A stretch of DNA of 10,395 nucleotides from an uncultured Polyangiaceae bacterium (GCA_947258625.1 CAMYJN010000038.1:1-10395), one strand, 5' to 3'; counted from the first letter of the stretch, positions 1 through 6,928 are shown. Program-made: numbers and translations. The notes: generated by a model not told the origin, from the letters alone.

Positions 1-282
1 GCGGACATCGGCGCCTATCTGTTCTCCGCGGACGGCAACCCCGGCTGGGAGCTCGCGGAGACGCCGAAGGCATCCACCCCGACCAACGACCCGGGTACGG
101 GTGGGACCGGTCGCGGCATTGGAGGATCGGAAGGATCGGCGGGCTCCGGAGGAACCCCCGGCAATCAGCCGTCCGGGAGCTCCTCGGGATGCAGCATCGC
201 TTCGTCGCACGATGGTATGGCGCAGCTGATGCTCTGGCTGATCATCGCTTTGCTCTGGCATCGGCGCATCCGACGAGCTTGA
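1..282 (+). CDS. C-terminal end of a secreted, probably beta-helical protein with a MYXO-CTERM-like anchor (partial)
   Basis: The open frame enters from the left edge and ends with TGA at 280-282, leaving 93 residues. The visible part starts ADIGAYLF; a D(I/L)GA(Y/F)E-like string is typical of the end of right-handed parallel beta-helix ('choice-of-anchor Q') surface proteins, though here the residue after Y is L rather than E. Residues about 21-63 are a low-complexity linker rich in Gly, Ser, Thr and Pro. Then follow Gly63-Cys64, a hydrophobic stretch (about 73-86) and a basic end (HRRIRR, 87-92). The order linker, GC, membrane helix, arginine cluster is that of the MYXO-CTERM sorting tail, which is thought to be processed by a CPBP-family intramembrane protease (myxosortase) to leave the protein on the cell surface. 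The tail call is fairly secure; the beta-helix call rests on one short motif. The catalytic or binding part lies outside the window. Confidence 0.75.
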   Translation, partial: ADIGAYLFSADGNPGWELAETPKASTPTNDPGTGGTGRGIGGSEGSAGSGGTPGNQPSGSSSGCSIASSHDGMAQLMLWLIIALLWHRRIRRA

Positions 283-319
283 TGGTTGGGTCCTAGCTGA
301 ACTCGGTTATCCTCCCCCG

Positions 320-2491
320 ATGGAGCAAGCGCGCGAACGCGCTGCATCGATCGCGGTTCTGACGTCGATCCCGATGGTTGGGCAGCTGATCGCCGGGCGT
401 GCCGTCCGCGATACGCTGTTTCTGACCGAATACGATGCGGTCTATCTGCCTCGCGTGATGCTGGCGGCAGCAGCGCTTTCTCTGGCGGCCGCTGTATCGG
501 TCGGGCGCCTGATGCCCAGCCTGGGGCCGCGCGCCACCGCGGTTGGCATCGCACTGATCAATGGCGCGATGTTCGTCCTCGAAGCGACTCTGCTCGCTAC
601 CATGCCGAAGGCCGTCGCGGTGCTTGCGTACATTCACGTGAGCACGCTGGGCGCTCTCGTGGTGAGTGGGTTCTCGTCTATCGTGAACGAACGGTTCGAT
701 CCGCTCTTTGCGAAGACCGTCGTCGCTCAAGTCGGCACCGGCGCGACATTGGGCGGCGTGTTGGGAGGCGTCCTGGCGCTGGTCCTGTCGAAGCAGACCG
801 AGCTTGCGACGGTGCTTTATGGGCTGGGCGCGCTCAGCCTTCTTGTCGCGCTTGGCGCTTGGAACATCGGCAAGTCGACCCAAGCTCGAAGAGCTCCCGA
901 CGAAGAGACCCGATTCGGAGTCAAGACGATCCGCGAAGACAACTACCTACGCAAGGTCGCGCTGACGGTCGCGCTTCTCGGCACGGTCGGTGTTCTCGTG
1001 GACTACGCCATGAAGGCCGAAGCAGATGCCAGGTTTACGGATTCCGCCGGCCTGCTCTCCTTCTTCGCGGTGTTCTACATGGCGGCCGCGCTGCTGACCT
1101 TCATCGTGCAAGCCGGCGTCGCCAAGCCGTTGCTCCAGAAAATCGGTCTTGGCGGCACGATGGCGGTTCTTCCCTTGAGCGTCGCTCTGAGCGCGGCGTT
1201 CGGCGCCGTCTGGACGACGCTCGCGACCTCTGCATTGTCGCGTGGGACGCAGACCGTCATGTCGAGCTCGCTCTTTCGGTCCGGGTACGAGCTCCTCTAC
1301 ACCCCGGTTCCGCCGATGAAGAAGCGCGCGACCAAGGCGCTCATCGACATCGCCTGCAACCGCATTGGTTACGCGGCGGGGAGCATCCTGGTCATGGTGA
1401 TCGTGGCACTTGCGGCGAGCTCCGAAGCCGCGACCTCCTGGGTCTTGTGGCTTGCCGTCGTCGCTGCGTTGGTATCGACGTGGGTAATTCGGCAGTTGCA
1501 TGATGGATATGTGCAGGAGCTCGCGTCGAGCCTGCGGTCGGGCGCGGTCGTGCTCCAGTCCGACGACATCGTCGATGCCACGACACTTCACACCCTCGCC
1601 AAAACCGAGGGAGCGCTGAACCGACGCGAGCTCTTGGACAGCATCAGGGAGCTCGAACGTGGCAAAGAAGCAGACAAGAGCGCCGCGGACCGTGACGCTT
1701 GGAGCGATCACCTCGCCGGCCTGGTCTCGGACGACCCACCGCGCGTGTTGAACGTACTTCTGGACGATTCATTGAGCTGGCGGTTTGCTGCACATGTCAT
1801 CGATCTGCTCCAAGACGATGTCTATGCGCGGCCTGCCTACGGCGCACTGGAGCGGATGACGCCGCGCATCACGGGTCAGTTGGTCGATGCAATGCTCGAC
1901 AGCGACAGCCCGGTGGCGGTGCGTCGCCGGATTCCGCGCCTGTTGAGAAAGGTCGACGACCCGCGGGCGGCGCAGGGCCTGCTAGCGGGTCTCGAGGACA
2001 AGGACTTCAACGTTCGTTATCGCTGCGGACACGCGCTGGCCGAGCTCCGACGAGCGGACCTCGATCTCGATGTGCCCGAGCCTCCGGTCATGGCGGCGGT
2101 GGCCCGGGAAGTCGCATTGGACACAGAACATCGGCAGCATCGGTGGCTACTTGAAGAGGCCTCCCCGGACGCTCAGAACGAAATCGACCTGCTCCTCGCG
2201 AAGCGAGAAGACCGCAAACTCGAGCACGTGTTTACACTGCTGAGTCTTGTCCTCGACCGTGACGCGATCATTCTCTCGCTCCGCGCGCTGTCCAGCCAGG
2301 ACGAGAACTTGCGTGGCACCGCCCTCGAATATCTGCATCACGTCTTGCCCGAACCGGTGCGCGAGGCCCTCTGGCCGAGGCTCGCCGAACGCTCCGAACA
2401 GCTCCGCGCGCGCACGGTGTCCAACTCTCCCGAGGAGCTCCTCCAATCGATGCAGTCGCTCATGCGCGATCGCGGCCATCGACGGACGTGA
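320..2491 (+). CDS. ATP:ADP antiporter/MFS-like membrane transporter fused to a HEAT-like cytoplasmic domain
   Basis: This is a 723-residue protein in two halves. Residues about 10-395 hold roughly ten hydrophobic segments. The strings GRAVRDTLFL (26-35) and RSGYELLYTPVPP...K (320-335), followed by a KALIDIACNRIG stretch (339-350), recall the ATP:ADP antiporter (NTT/TlcA, Npt1/Npt2) branch of MFS-like carriers. Residues about 470-690 are soluble, helical and repetitive, with patterns such as DSDSPVAVRRRIPRLL (527-542) and DKDFNVRYRCGHALAEL (560-576) that fit HEAT repeats. The product would sit in the inner membrane with the HEAT half probably in the cytoplasm; its substrate cannot be told. 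Canonical nucleotide antiporters lack the HEAT half, so nucleotide transport is only an analogy. The start lies 37 nt after the previous stop and has no visible Shine-Dalgarno; the leader is pyrimidine-rich. Met19 (ATG at 374) is an alternative start. The last 32 nt overlap the convergent kinase gene. Confidence 0.75.
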   Translation: MEQARERAASIAVLTSIPMVGQLIAGRAVRDTLFLTEYDAVYLPRVMLAAAALSLAAAVSVGRLMPSLGPRATAVGIALINGAMFVLEATLLATMPKAVAVLAYIHVSTLGALVVSGFSSIVNERFDPLFAKTVVAQVGTGATLGGVLGGVLALVLSKQTELATVLYGLGALSLLVALGAWNIGKSTQARRAPDEETRFGVKTIREDNYLRKVALTVALLGTVGVLVDYAMKAEADARFTDSAGLLSFFAVFYMAAALLTFIVQAGVAKPLLQKIGLGGTMAVLPLSVALSAAFGAVWTTLATSALSRGTQTVMSSSLFRSGYELLYTPVPPMKKRATKALIDIACNRIGYAAGSILVMVIVALAASSEAATSWVLWLAVVAALVSTWVIRQLHDGYVQELASSLRSGAVVLQSDDIVDATTLHTLAKTEGALNRRELLDSIRELERGKEADKSAADRDAWSDHLAGLVSDDPPRVLNVLLDDSLSWRFAAHVIDLLQDDVYARPAYGALERMTPRITGQLVDAMLDSDSPVAVRRRIPRLLRKVDDPRAAQGLLAGLEDKDFNVRYRCGHALAELRRADLDLDVPEPPVMAAVAREVALDTEHRQHRWLLEEASPDAQNEIDLLLAKREDRKLEHVFTLLSLVLDRDAIILSLRALSSQDENLRGTALEYLHHVLPEPVREALWPRLAERSEQLRARTVSNSPEELLQSMQSLMRDRGHRRT

Positions 2492-4184
2492 GCTGCAGAT
2501 CCACCGTCAGCACGCCTTTGGCCTTGGGCGGCGGCGCCTTTCGTACGGGCGCGCCGTGTGCCTCCCACCAGCGTCGCGCGTCCTCGGAGGTCCACGGGGG
2601 GATGCTGGCGCAATCGGAGAGCCGTCGGTCGAGCTCGAATGCGCTCTGCGGCCGGTCCGACGGGTCCTTTGCCAGGCAACTCAAGACCAGTTGCTCGAGG
2701 TCCGGTGCAATCGGTTTGCCCAGCCTCGACGACAAAGGCTCCGGAGTGCTGTGCAGATGATGGCTGCACACCTCCACGATGCTTTTTCCCGTAAACACAT
2801 GTGTGCCGGTCAGTAGGTAGTAAGCGACCGCCCCAAGCGCGTAGAGGTCGGCGCGAGCATCGACCGCATCCGGCGCGGTAATCGACTCGGGCGCCATGTA
2901 TTGCGGAGTGCCGGACAGGCTCGCCTCATTGGTCAATTGGATGCCACCTTCCTGCCGAACCTGCTTGACCAGACCGAAGTCCAGCACTTTGACGAAATCA
3001 CCAGCCCCGCCGTGCGGGTGCAATAGGTGCACCATGATGTTTCCGGGCTTGAGGTCGCGGTGAACCAAGCCGATGCCGTGCGCCTCGACCAAGGCCGATG
3101 CGCTTTGTCGCATCAAGTCGATGACACGCCCTTGCGGTTGCGCGCCTGATCGTGAGACGAGGTCCGACAGAGTCAGCCCATCGACGTACTCCATCGCATA
3201 GTAGAAGATTCCATCCGACGTGTGGCCATAGTCGAAAATGGTGATCGTGTTTGGATGCGTGAGGCTCGCGGTGAGCTGCACCTCTTGCTCGAATCGCCGC
3301 AGGTTGTCCGCCCCGGCCTTGTCGGGAGGAAGGAGCTTCACCGCGGTTGGCCTTCGCAGAAATGCGTGGCTCGCTCGATAAACGGCGCCCATGCCTCCCT
3401 CGCCGATTTTTTCTTCGAGCCGGTACTGCCCGAGCTGCTCGGCATCATGGACTCTGCGGCGAAGCCCATAGATGACCACCGAAGCGCCCGTGCTGAGCGC
3501 GGTCGTGAGGACCCACCAGATCGCGATCTCCGTCGTGATGGCGGCGGCTAGGCGCCGAGCGGTCTGATCGGTGAGCTCGGGGTAGATCACGGACCACTCG
3601 ATGCCGAAGTAGCTGCCGGTCGCCCACAATCCGCGCTTCTGTAGGTCCAAGCCCAGGGAGCCATAGTAAACACAGGCCAGGAGCACCACTCCGACGATCA
3701 GGCCCAGAGTCAGGGTCCACCGACCCGTGCATGGAACGAACACCGCCCGCGCAATAATTACGTTTGAAAGGGCAAGCAACATGATGAAGTCAGGTCGCGC
3801 CTCGAACGGGATGTAGATGCCCATCACGCCCGTGGCGAACACGCCCAAGCTGAGCGCCGTACCCTCCACCACCCGGATGAAACGAGCACTGCGCTTCCCC
3901 CGCCGGAGCAAGAACCACGGCAGGACGAAGAACCCGACAGCAGACAGATGCCACCACAACGAAGGGTCCCGAAACGCCTCTCGTTGATTCATGACGAGCA
4001 ACATCACGACTCGGTAGAGCCAGAAGAAGAGGTACAAGCCTCCGATCACCAGGCCGAATAGAGCGACGCGCCGTTGGAGGAACGACCGATCCTCCTCACT
4101 CGCCGAAAGACCCTTGGAGCTCGGGAGATGCATACGGGTTGTTAGTACCATGGACCCTATTGGGGTCCGGGCGCCGATCGACAT
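2460..4184 (-). CDS. Membrane-anchored Ser/Thr protein kinase (PknB-type, six N-terminal membrane segments)
   Basis: The 574-residue product phosphorylates proteins on Ser/Thr from ATP. All Hanks-type motifs are present: glycine loop GEGGMGAVY (261-269), VKLL with Lys283, HRDLKPGN with Asp377 (375-382), DFG (402-404), GTPQYMAPE (425-433) and DARADLYALG (442-451), so it should be active. Ahead of the kinase domain lie about six hydrophobic helices (near 38-66, 76-94, 105-126, 131-152, 156-176, 211-241). This order is the reverse of common bacterial PknB, which has kinase first and an extracellular sensor last. After the kinase come WTSEDARRWWEAHG (531-544), a Pro/Lys-rich stretch and a short tail. 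The start is uncertain: the ATG at 4184 is only 3 nt past the T-run of a terminator, while in-frame ATGs at 4151 (Met12) and 4133 (Met18) would remove only non-conserved residues. None has a good Shine-Dalgarno. The hydroxylase gene lies upstream on the same strand but is separated by that terminator. Confidence 0.92.
   Translation of the reverse strand: MSIGARTPIGSMVLTTRMHLPSSKGLSASEEDRSFLQRRVALFGLVIGGLYLFFWLYRVVMLLVMNQREAFRDPSLWWHLSAVGFFVLPWFLLRRGKRSARFIRVVEGTALSLGVFATGVMGIYIPFEARPDFIMLLALSNVIIARAVFVPCTGRWTLTLGLIVGVVLLACVYYGSLGLDLQKRGLWATGSYFGIEWSVIYPELTDQTARRLAAAITTEIAIWWVLTTALSTGASVVIYGLRRRVHDAEQLGQYRLEEKIGEGGMGAVYRASHAFLRRPTAVKLLPPDKAGADNLRRFEQEVQLTASLTHPNTITIFDYGHTSDGIFYYAMEYVDGLTLSDLVSRSGAQPQGRVIDLMRQSASALVEAHGIGLVHRDLKPGNIMVHLLHPHGGAGDFVKVLDFGLVKQVRQEGGIQLTNEASLSGTPQYMAPESITAPDAVDARADLYALGAVAYYLLTGTHVFTGKSIVEVCSHHLHSTPEPLSSRLGKPIAPDLEQLVLSCLAKDPSDRPQSAFELDRRLSDCASIPPWTSEDARRWWEAHGAPVRKAPPPKAKGVLTVDLQLTSVDGRDRA
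4152..4168 (-). other. Small perfect hairpin at the start of the kinase reading frame
   Basis: On the minus strand GGACCC and GGGTCC form a perfect 6-bp stem around a 5-nt loop (CAATA). The hairpin ends immediately before the in-frame ATG at 4151. If the mRNA starts upstream, it could hide that start codon or reduce translation; if the gene starts at 4184, it is simply coding sequence. No T-run follows it, so it is not a normal terminator. Confidence 0.4.
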
Positions 4185-4187
4185 TCC

Positions 4188-4217
4188 AAAAGAAAAGGCC
4201 CGCCCAAAGGGCGGACC
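4188..4217 (-). terminator. Intrinsic terminator of the hydroxylase gene
   Basis: Read on the minus strand, GGTCCGCCC, loop TTT and GGGCGGGCC form a 9-bp stem (4217 to 4197) with one T-G wobble, followed by the tract TTTTCTTTT (4196-4188). It lies 57 nt downstream of the hydroxylase stop and 3 nt before the longest possible start of the kinase. It therefore closes the hydroxylase transcript and implies that the kinase has its own promoter or depends on read-through. Confidence 0.88.
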
Positions 4218-4274
4218 TTCTCAGGGTGAAGGAGGTTGGTCGATCTTCTGGGGAGGCTTGATGGCCCCCCGAAG

Positions 4275-5171
4275 CTAGTCTTGTCCTTGGTCGACGAAGG
4301 GGTGCAACTGGTTGCGAAAGACGTCCAGGGGCGAGGGAAAGGTCTCTGGATCGGCGACGCCGACGGCCTCGGGTGCGAGCTCTGGCGCATAGACGAAGGT
4401 GCCAAAGGCGATATCCCAGAGGGTGATGGCCGACGCGAAGTTGCCAGCCTCTTCGATGTCGGTGCTGTGGTGCAAGCGGTGATGCGCCGGTCCCATGATC
4501 AGGTAGCCGAGCCAGCCAAGCTCGACATCGATGTTGGCGTGCACCGCGTAGGACTGAATCGTGGTGACGTAGGCAGCGATGACGATGACCGCAGGATCGA
4601 AGCCGAGGAGGGCCAACGGCAAGGTCTTGGCGACGCCGCTGTAGATGCTGTTCACGAAATGAATCGTGTTGTTGTTCCAGGTGTTGACCTTGTCGGGCGT
4701 ATGATGAACTCCGTGCACCTTCCAAAGCCAACCGAGGTGGCCCCAGCGATGCATCCAGTATCCTCCGAGATCGGCAATCAAGATCGCGACTGGCAACGCG
4801 ACGCCAAACGAAAGCGCGTTGTCCCAGACGCCGATCGCGGCGACGGCAAAGGCAATGCCCAGCTTGACGATCGCGTCCATGCCGCCGTTGAGCCCGAAGT
4901 AGAAAAGATCCCGAAGTGCTTCTTTCCCGTCGGGACGCCACTCGCGCTCGTAGGGCATCGCCCATTCGAGCAAGAAGAGCGTGACGATCGTGCCGAGCAG
5001 CCCGGCCATGGTGGCCGCTTCGAGCGAGGCGTCGGTCACGACGGCCCAGCTGACGAGCGCCGCGTTCGCAGCGAGCAGCAGTGGGTAGCTGAGGTGCCGG
5101 GCTAGGGACCGGATGCCGGCATTGGCGTCGACAGGAAGTGAGAATGAGCTGTGGGTGGTGATGGTATCCAT
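4275..5171 (-). CDS. Membrane fatty acid hydroxylase / sterol desaturase family enzyme (non-haem di-iron)
   Basis: This 298-residue integral membrane protein belongs to the histidine-box oxygenases that hydroxylate or desaturate lipids and sterols using O2 and a di-iron centre. The boxes are HRWGH (141-145, HX3H), HGVHH (153-157, HX2HH) and HHRLHH (230-235, containing HX2HH), with further candidate ligands His171 and His211. Hydrophobic segments lie around 28-45, 54-72, 98-116, 121-139 and 184-209. I chose the ATG at 5171 because AAGGAGG (5183-5177) sits 5 nt before it and because the alternative ATG at 5195 lies upstream of the transcription start predicted from the sigma-54 promoter. The gene is directly downstream of the activator gene on the same strand, but has its own promoter and activator sites in the 152-nt gap and its own terminator. 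Family members act on sterols, fatty acids, alkylglycerols or carotenoids; the substrate here cannot be read from sequence. Confidence 0.9.
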   Translation of the reverse strand: MDTITTHSSFSLPVDANAGIRSLARHLSYPLLLAANAALVSWAVVTDASLEAATMAGLLGTIVTLFLLEWAMPYEREWRPDGKEALRDLFYFGLNGGMDAIVKLGIAFAVAAIGVWDNALSFGVALPVAILIADLGGYWMHRWGHLGWLWKVHGVHHTPDKVNTWNNNTIHFVNSIYSGVAKTLPLALLGFDPAVIVIAAYVTTIQSYAVHANIDVELGWLGYLIMGPAHHRLHHSTDIEEAGNFASAITLWDIAFGTFVYAPELAPEAVGVADPETFPSPLDVFRNQLHPFVDQGQD

Positions 5172-5176
5172 GATGG

Positions 5177-5183
5177 CCTCCTT
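5177..5183 (-). promoter_or_regulatory. Ribosome binding site of the hydroxylase gene
   Basis: AAGGAGG on the minus strand, 5 nt before the ATG at 5171. It is the best Shine-Dalgarno in the window and fixes the start of the hydroxylase at 5171 instead of 5195. Confidence 0.85.
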
Positions 5184-5195
5184 CCCCGTAGACAT

Positions 5196-5211
5196 TGCGA
5201 GCAGCGTGCCA
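5196..5211 (-). promoter_or_regulatory. Sigma-54 (RpoN) -24/-12 promoter of the hydroxylase gene
   Basis: The minus strand reads TGGCACGCTGCTCGCA. Against the consensus TGGCACG-N4-TTGCA it differs at one core base (TCGC for TTGC). The GG and GC dinucleotides are exactly 10 nt apart, as the holoenzyme requires. Transcription would start near 5185, giving a leader of about 14 nt that carries the AAGGAGG ribosome site. The same one-base variant occurs in the methyltransferase promoter, and the gene for a sigma-54 activator lies directly upstream. Sequence match only; activity is inferred. Confidence 0.85.
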
Positions 5212-5232
5212 AATCATGAACATTCATGATTT
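5211..5232. promoter_or_regulatory. 22-bp perfect palindrome abutting the -24 box (operator candidate)
   Basis: Arms AAATCATGAA and TTCATGATTT are perfect 10-bp reverse complements around the dinucleotide CA. The palindrome starts on the last base of the -24 box and runs away from the hydroxylase gene, covering about -26 to -47. It lies between the promoter and the TGTCCG sites and has a different, AT-rich sequence. It could bind a dimeric second regulator or an architectural protein. It is not transcribed from the sigma-54 start and has no T-run, so it is not a terminator. Confidence 0.6.
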
Positions 5233-5261
5233 CGGATAGATAGCTGCGTGAGGCAGCGAGC

Positions 5262-5322
5262 TGTCCGGAGATTCGGACACATTTCGGACAGCTAAGACTG
5301 TCCGAACAGATGGCGCCGGACA
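5262..5322 (-). promoter_or_regulatory. Cluster of five TGTCCG/CGGACA half-sites upstream of the hydroxylase (activator enhancer)
   Basis: Half-sites on the plus strand are TGTCCGG (5262-5268), TTCGGACA (5272-5279), TTCGGACA (5283-5290), TGTCCGAA (5299-5306) and CCGGACA (5316-5322). They form dyads: TGTCCG-N6-CGGACA (5262-5279) and a perfect 9-bp inverted repeat with a 6-nt spacer (5283-5306). They cover about -77 to -137 from the predicted start, the normal position for an NtrC-type activator. The same core recurs upstream of the methyltransferase. The likely ligand is the neighbouring activator; this is inference. Confidence 0.75.
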
Positions 5323-5323
5323 C

Positions 5324-6793
5324 TTACCGAGGGTCGCCACGCTGCGGGCGCGGGATTCCATGTTTCTCCATGCGCCGGTAGAGCGCCTGCCGGCTCAAGC
5401 CAAGCGAGCGCGCGGTTTGCTGGACATTGCCTGAATGCTCCTCGAGCGCCGCACAGATTGTTGCTGCCTCCTCCGCGCTGCTCGACGCGCGAAGGCGGGA
5501 CGCGAAGGAGCCCGTGCTCGAGTGGGAAGACAAGCGAGCGGTTCCCTGAGCAACCGGCAGCGACAGCATTTCCGCGCGAAGCGGTCCACCTCCCGAAAGA
5601 ATGCTCGCACGCTCGATGACGTGTTGAAGCTCGCGAATGTTCCCAGGCCAGGCGTAACTTTGCAGACGACTTGCCAAGGATTTCGGCACGTCAGGCCGCG
5701 TGATGTTGAGCTCCTGCGCCGCCAGCTCGAGAAAATGAAGCGCGAGAGGCAGAATATCTTCAACGCGCTCTCGAAGCGGCGGCACCGCGATCGGAAAAAC
5801 ACCGAGCCTATAAAACAGGTCCTCTCGAAACCGGCCCTCTGCAACTTCCTTGGGCAAGTCGCGATTGGTTGCGGCGACGATGCGCACGTCCACCCTTTGG
5901 GTTCGCTCGTCACCCACCGGCTCGAACTCCTGCTCCTGAAGCACACGAAGAAGCTTCGCCTGGAGCTCGAAAGGAATCTCACCGACCTCATCGAGAAAAA
6001 GCGTCCCTCGATGCGCGAGCCGAAAGCGCCCTACACGATCCCGCACCGCACCGGTAAAAGCTCCTTTTCTGTGGCCAAAAAACTCGCTCTCGAAGAGCCC
6101 TTTGGGGATCGAGCCACAGTTCACCTTCACCAAGGGCGCGTCCGCCCGCGGGCTTGCCGTATGGATGGCGCGGGCGACGAGCTCCTTGCCGACGCCGGAT
6201 TCGCCGGTGACCAGGACAGTGGCGTTGGTTTTCGCCACGGCTTCGATCTGGGCAAGCACCATGCGCAGCGCGGGGCTATCCCCGATGATGTCTCCAAAGC
6301 GGCCCGACGTGCGCACCTCTTCGCGCAGGTAATCGCGCTCCTGCTCCAGCGCGTCTTTGAGGCGCTCGATTTCCTTTGCGCGGCGCTGGAGCTCTTCGCG
6401 GACGGCCACTTGCGCGGTCACATCACGTACCGAACCGGTGAAATAGACCGTATCACCGAGCGGCGTGTAGGTGAAACGAACCTCGATAGGAACCTCTGTC
6501 TCCTCCTTGCGCAATCCGTGCGCCTCCACGTACCGAATGGGCATGCCGGCAGGGTCTTGAAGGCGGTCGACAAACGCCGTTTCGTGGCGTGCTCGATACC
6601 GTTCGGGCATGAGGCACTGGACCGAGGCTCCGAGAAGCTCCCCTTCTCCGTAACCAAAAATCCGCTCTGCTTGCTTGTTGATCAAAACGATCGACTGCGC
6701 GGCATCGCAGACCACAAAGCCATCGCCGGCGGTGTCGAGCAGGTACGAAAGATGCGCGCTGTTCAGCACCAGGTCATCGCGCACGGTCGGCAT
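5324..6793 (-). CDS. Sigma-54-dependent transcriptional activator (PAS - AAA+ - Fis HTH)
   Basis: The 489-residue product is a bacterial enhancer-binding protein that uses ATP to open sigma-54 RNA polymerase promoter complexes. In order: a PAS domain (about 13-128), a coiled-coil linker (about 130-162), an AAA+ domain (about 167-400) and a Fis-type helix-turn-helix (about 442-480). Key motifs are intact: Walker A GESGVGKE (197-204), the sigma-54-contacting GAFTGA loop (244-249), Walker B GTLFLDEV (263-270), sensor-I ATN (308-310), FREDLFYRL (322-330) and the HTH string LGLSRQALYRRM (464-475). There is no receiver domain, so the input is a ligand, redox or protein signal through PAS and not phosphorylation by a partner kinase. 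Both flanking genes have sigma-54 promoters with shared TGTCCG sites, which makes them the obvious targets. Sites also lie 14-85 nt upstream of its own start, so it may control itself. The Shine-Dalgarno is weak (GGGCG next to the ATG). Confidence 0.95.
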   Translation of the reverse strand: MPTVRDDLVLNSAHLSYLLDTAGDGFVVCDAAQSIVLINKQAERIFGYGEGELLGASVQCLMPERYRARHETAFVDRLQDPAGMPIRYVEAHGLRKEETEVPIEVRFTYTPLGDTVYFTGSVRDVTAQVAVREELQRRAKEIERLKDALEQERDYLREEVRTSGRFGDIIGDSPALRMVLAQIEAVAKTNATVLVTGESGVGKELVARAIHTASPRADAPLVKVNCGSIPKGLFESEFFGHRKGAFTGAVRDRVGRFRLAHRGTLFLDEVGEIPFELQAKLLRVLQEQEFEPVGDERTQRVDVRIVAATNRDLPKEVAEGRFREDLFYRLGVFPIAVPPLRERVEDILPLALHFLELAAQELNITRPDVPKSLASRLQSYAWPGNIRELQHVIERASILSGGGPLRAEMLSLPVAQGTARLSSHSSTGSFASRLRASSSAEEAATICAALEEHSGNVQQTARSLGLSRQALYRRMEKHGIPRPQRGDPR

Positions 6794-6806
6794 CGCCCGG
6801 CCATGG

Positions 6807-6877
6807 TGTCCAGGCTGGTGTCCGATGTCCAGCTTGAACTGTCCGGTCTCTGTCCGATGGGCTCAACGATGCGGACA
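6807..6877 (+). promoter_or_regulatory. Cluster of six TGTCC/GGACA half-sites between activator and methyltransferase genes (enhancer)
   Basis: On the plus strand TGTCC begins at 6807, 6819, 6826, 6840 and 6851, with an inverted CGGACA at 6872-6877. Three copies continue as TGTCCG (6819, 6840, 6851). The last two form TGTCCG-N15-CGGACA. The set covers about -78 to -148 from the predicted methyltransferase start, matching the spacing at the hydroxylase gene. The copies nearest the activator start codon (6793) may also serve autoregulation. Confidence 0.72.
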
Positions 6878-6928
6878 TGATTCGGGTTTAGAAGCGTGAA
6901 AGCCCAATGATTACAGCACTGGGTGCTT

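Noticed and set aside
4236..5105. 289-codon plus-strand frame and the minus-strand frame 4096-5223 over the hydroxylase
   Set aside because: The hydroxylase frame carries all three histidine boxes and a good ribosome site; the others are Arg/Asp-rich shadows.
5172..5195. Longer hydroxylase start at ATG 5195
   Set aside because: It lies directly after the -12 box and upstream of the predicted transcription start (near 5185), and the strong AAGGAGG belongs to the ATG at 5171.
5283..5306. Inverted repeat after the activator gene as a transcription terminator
   Set aside because: No T-run follows on the minus strand, and the same half-sites recur in neighbouring copies and upstream of the methyltransferase, so a protein-binding site is the better reading.
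5435..6880. 481-codon plus-strand open frame
   Set aside because: It is antisense to the sigma-54 activator, whose domains are complete. It has no known motif and would run through the enhancer array.
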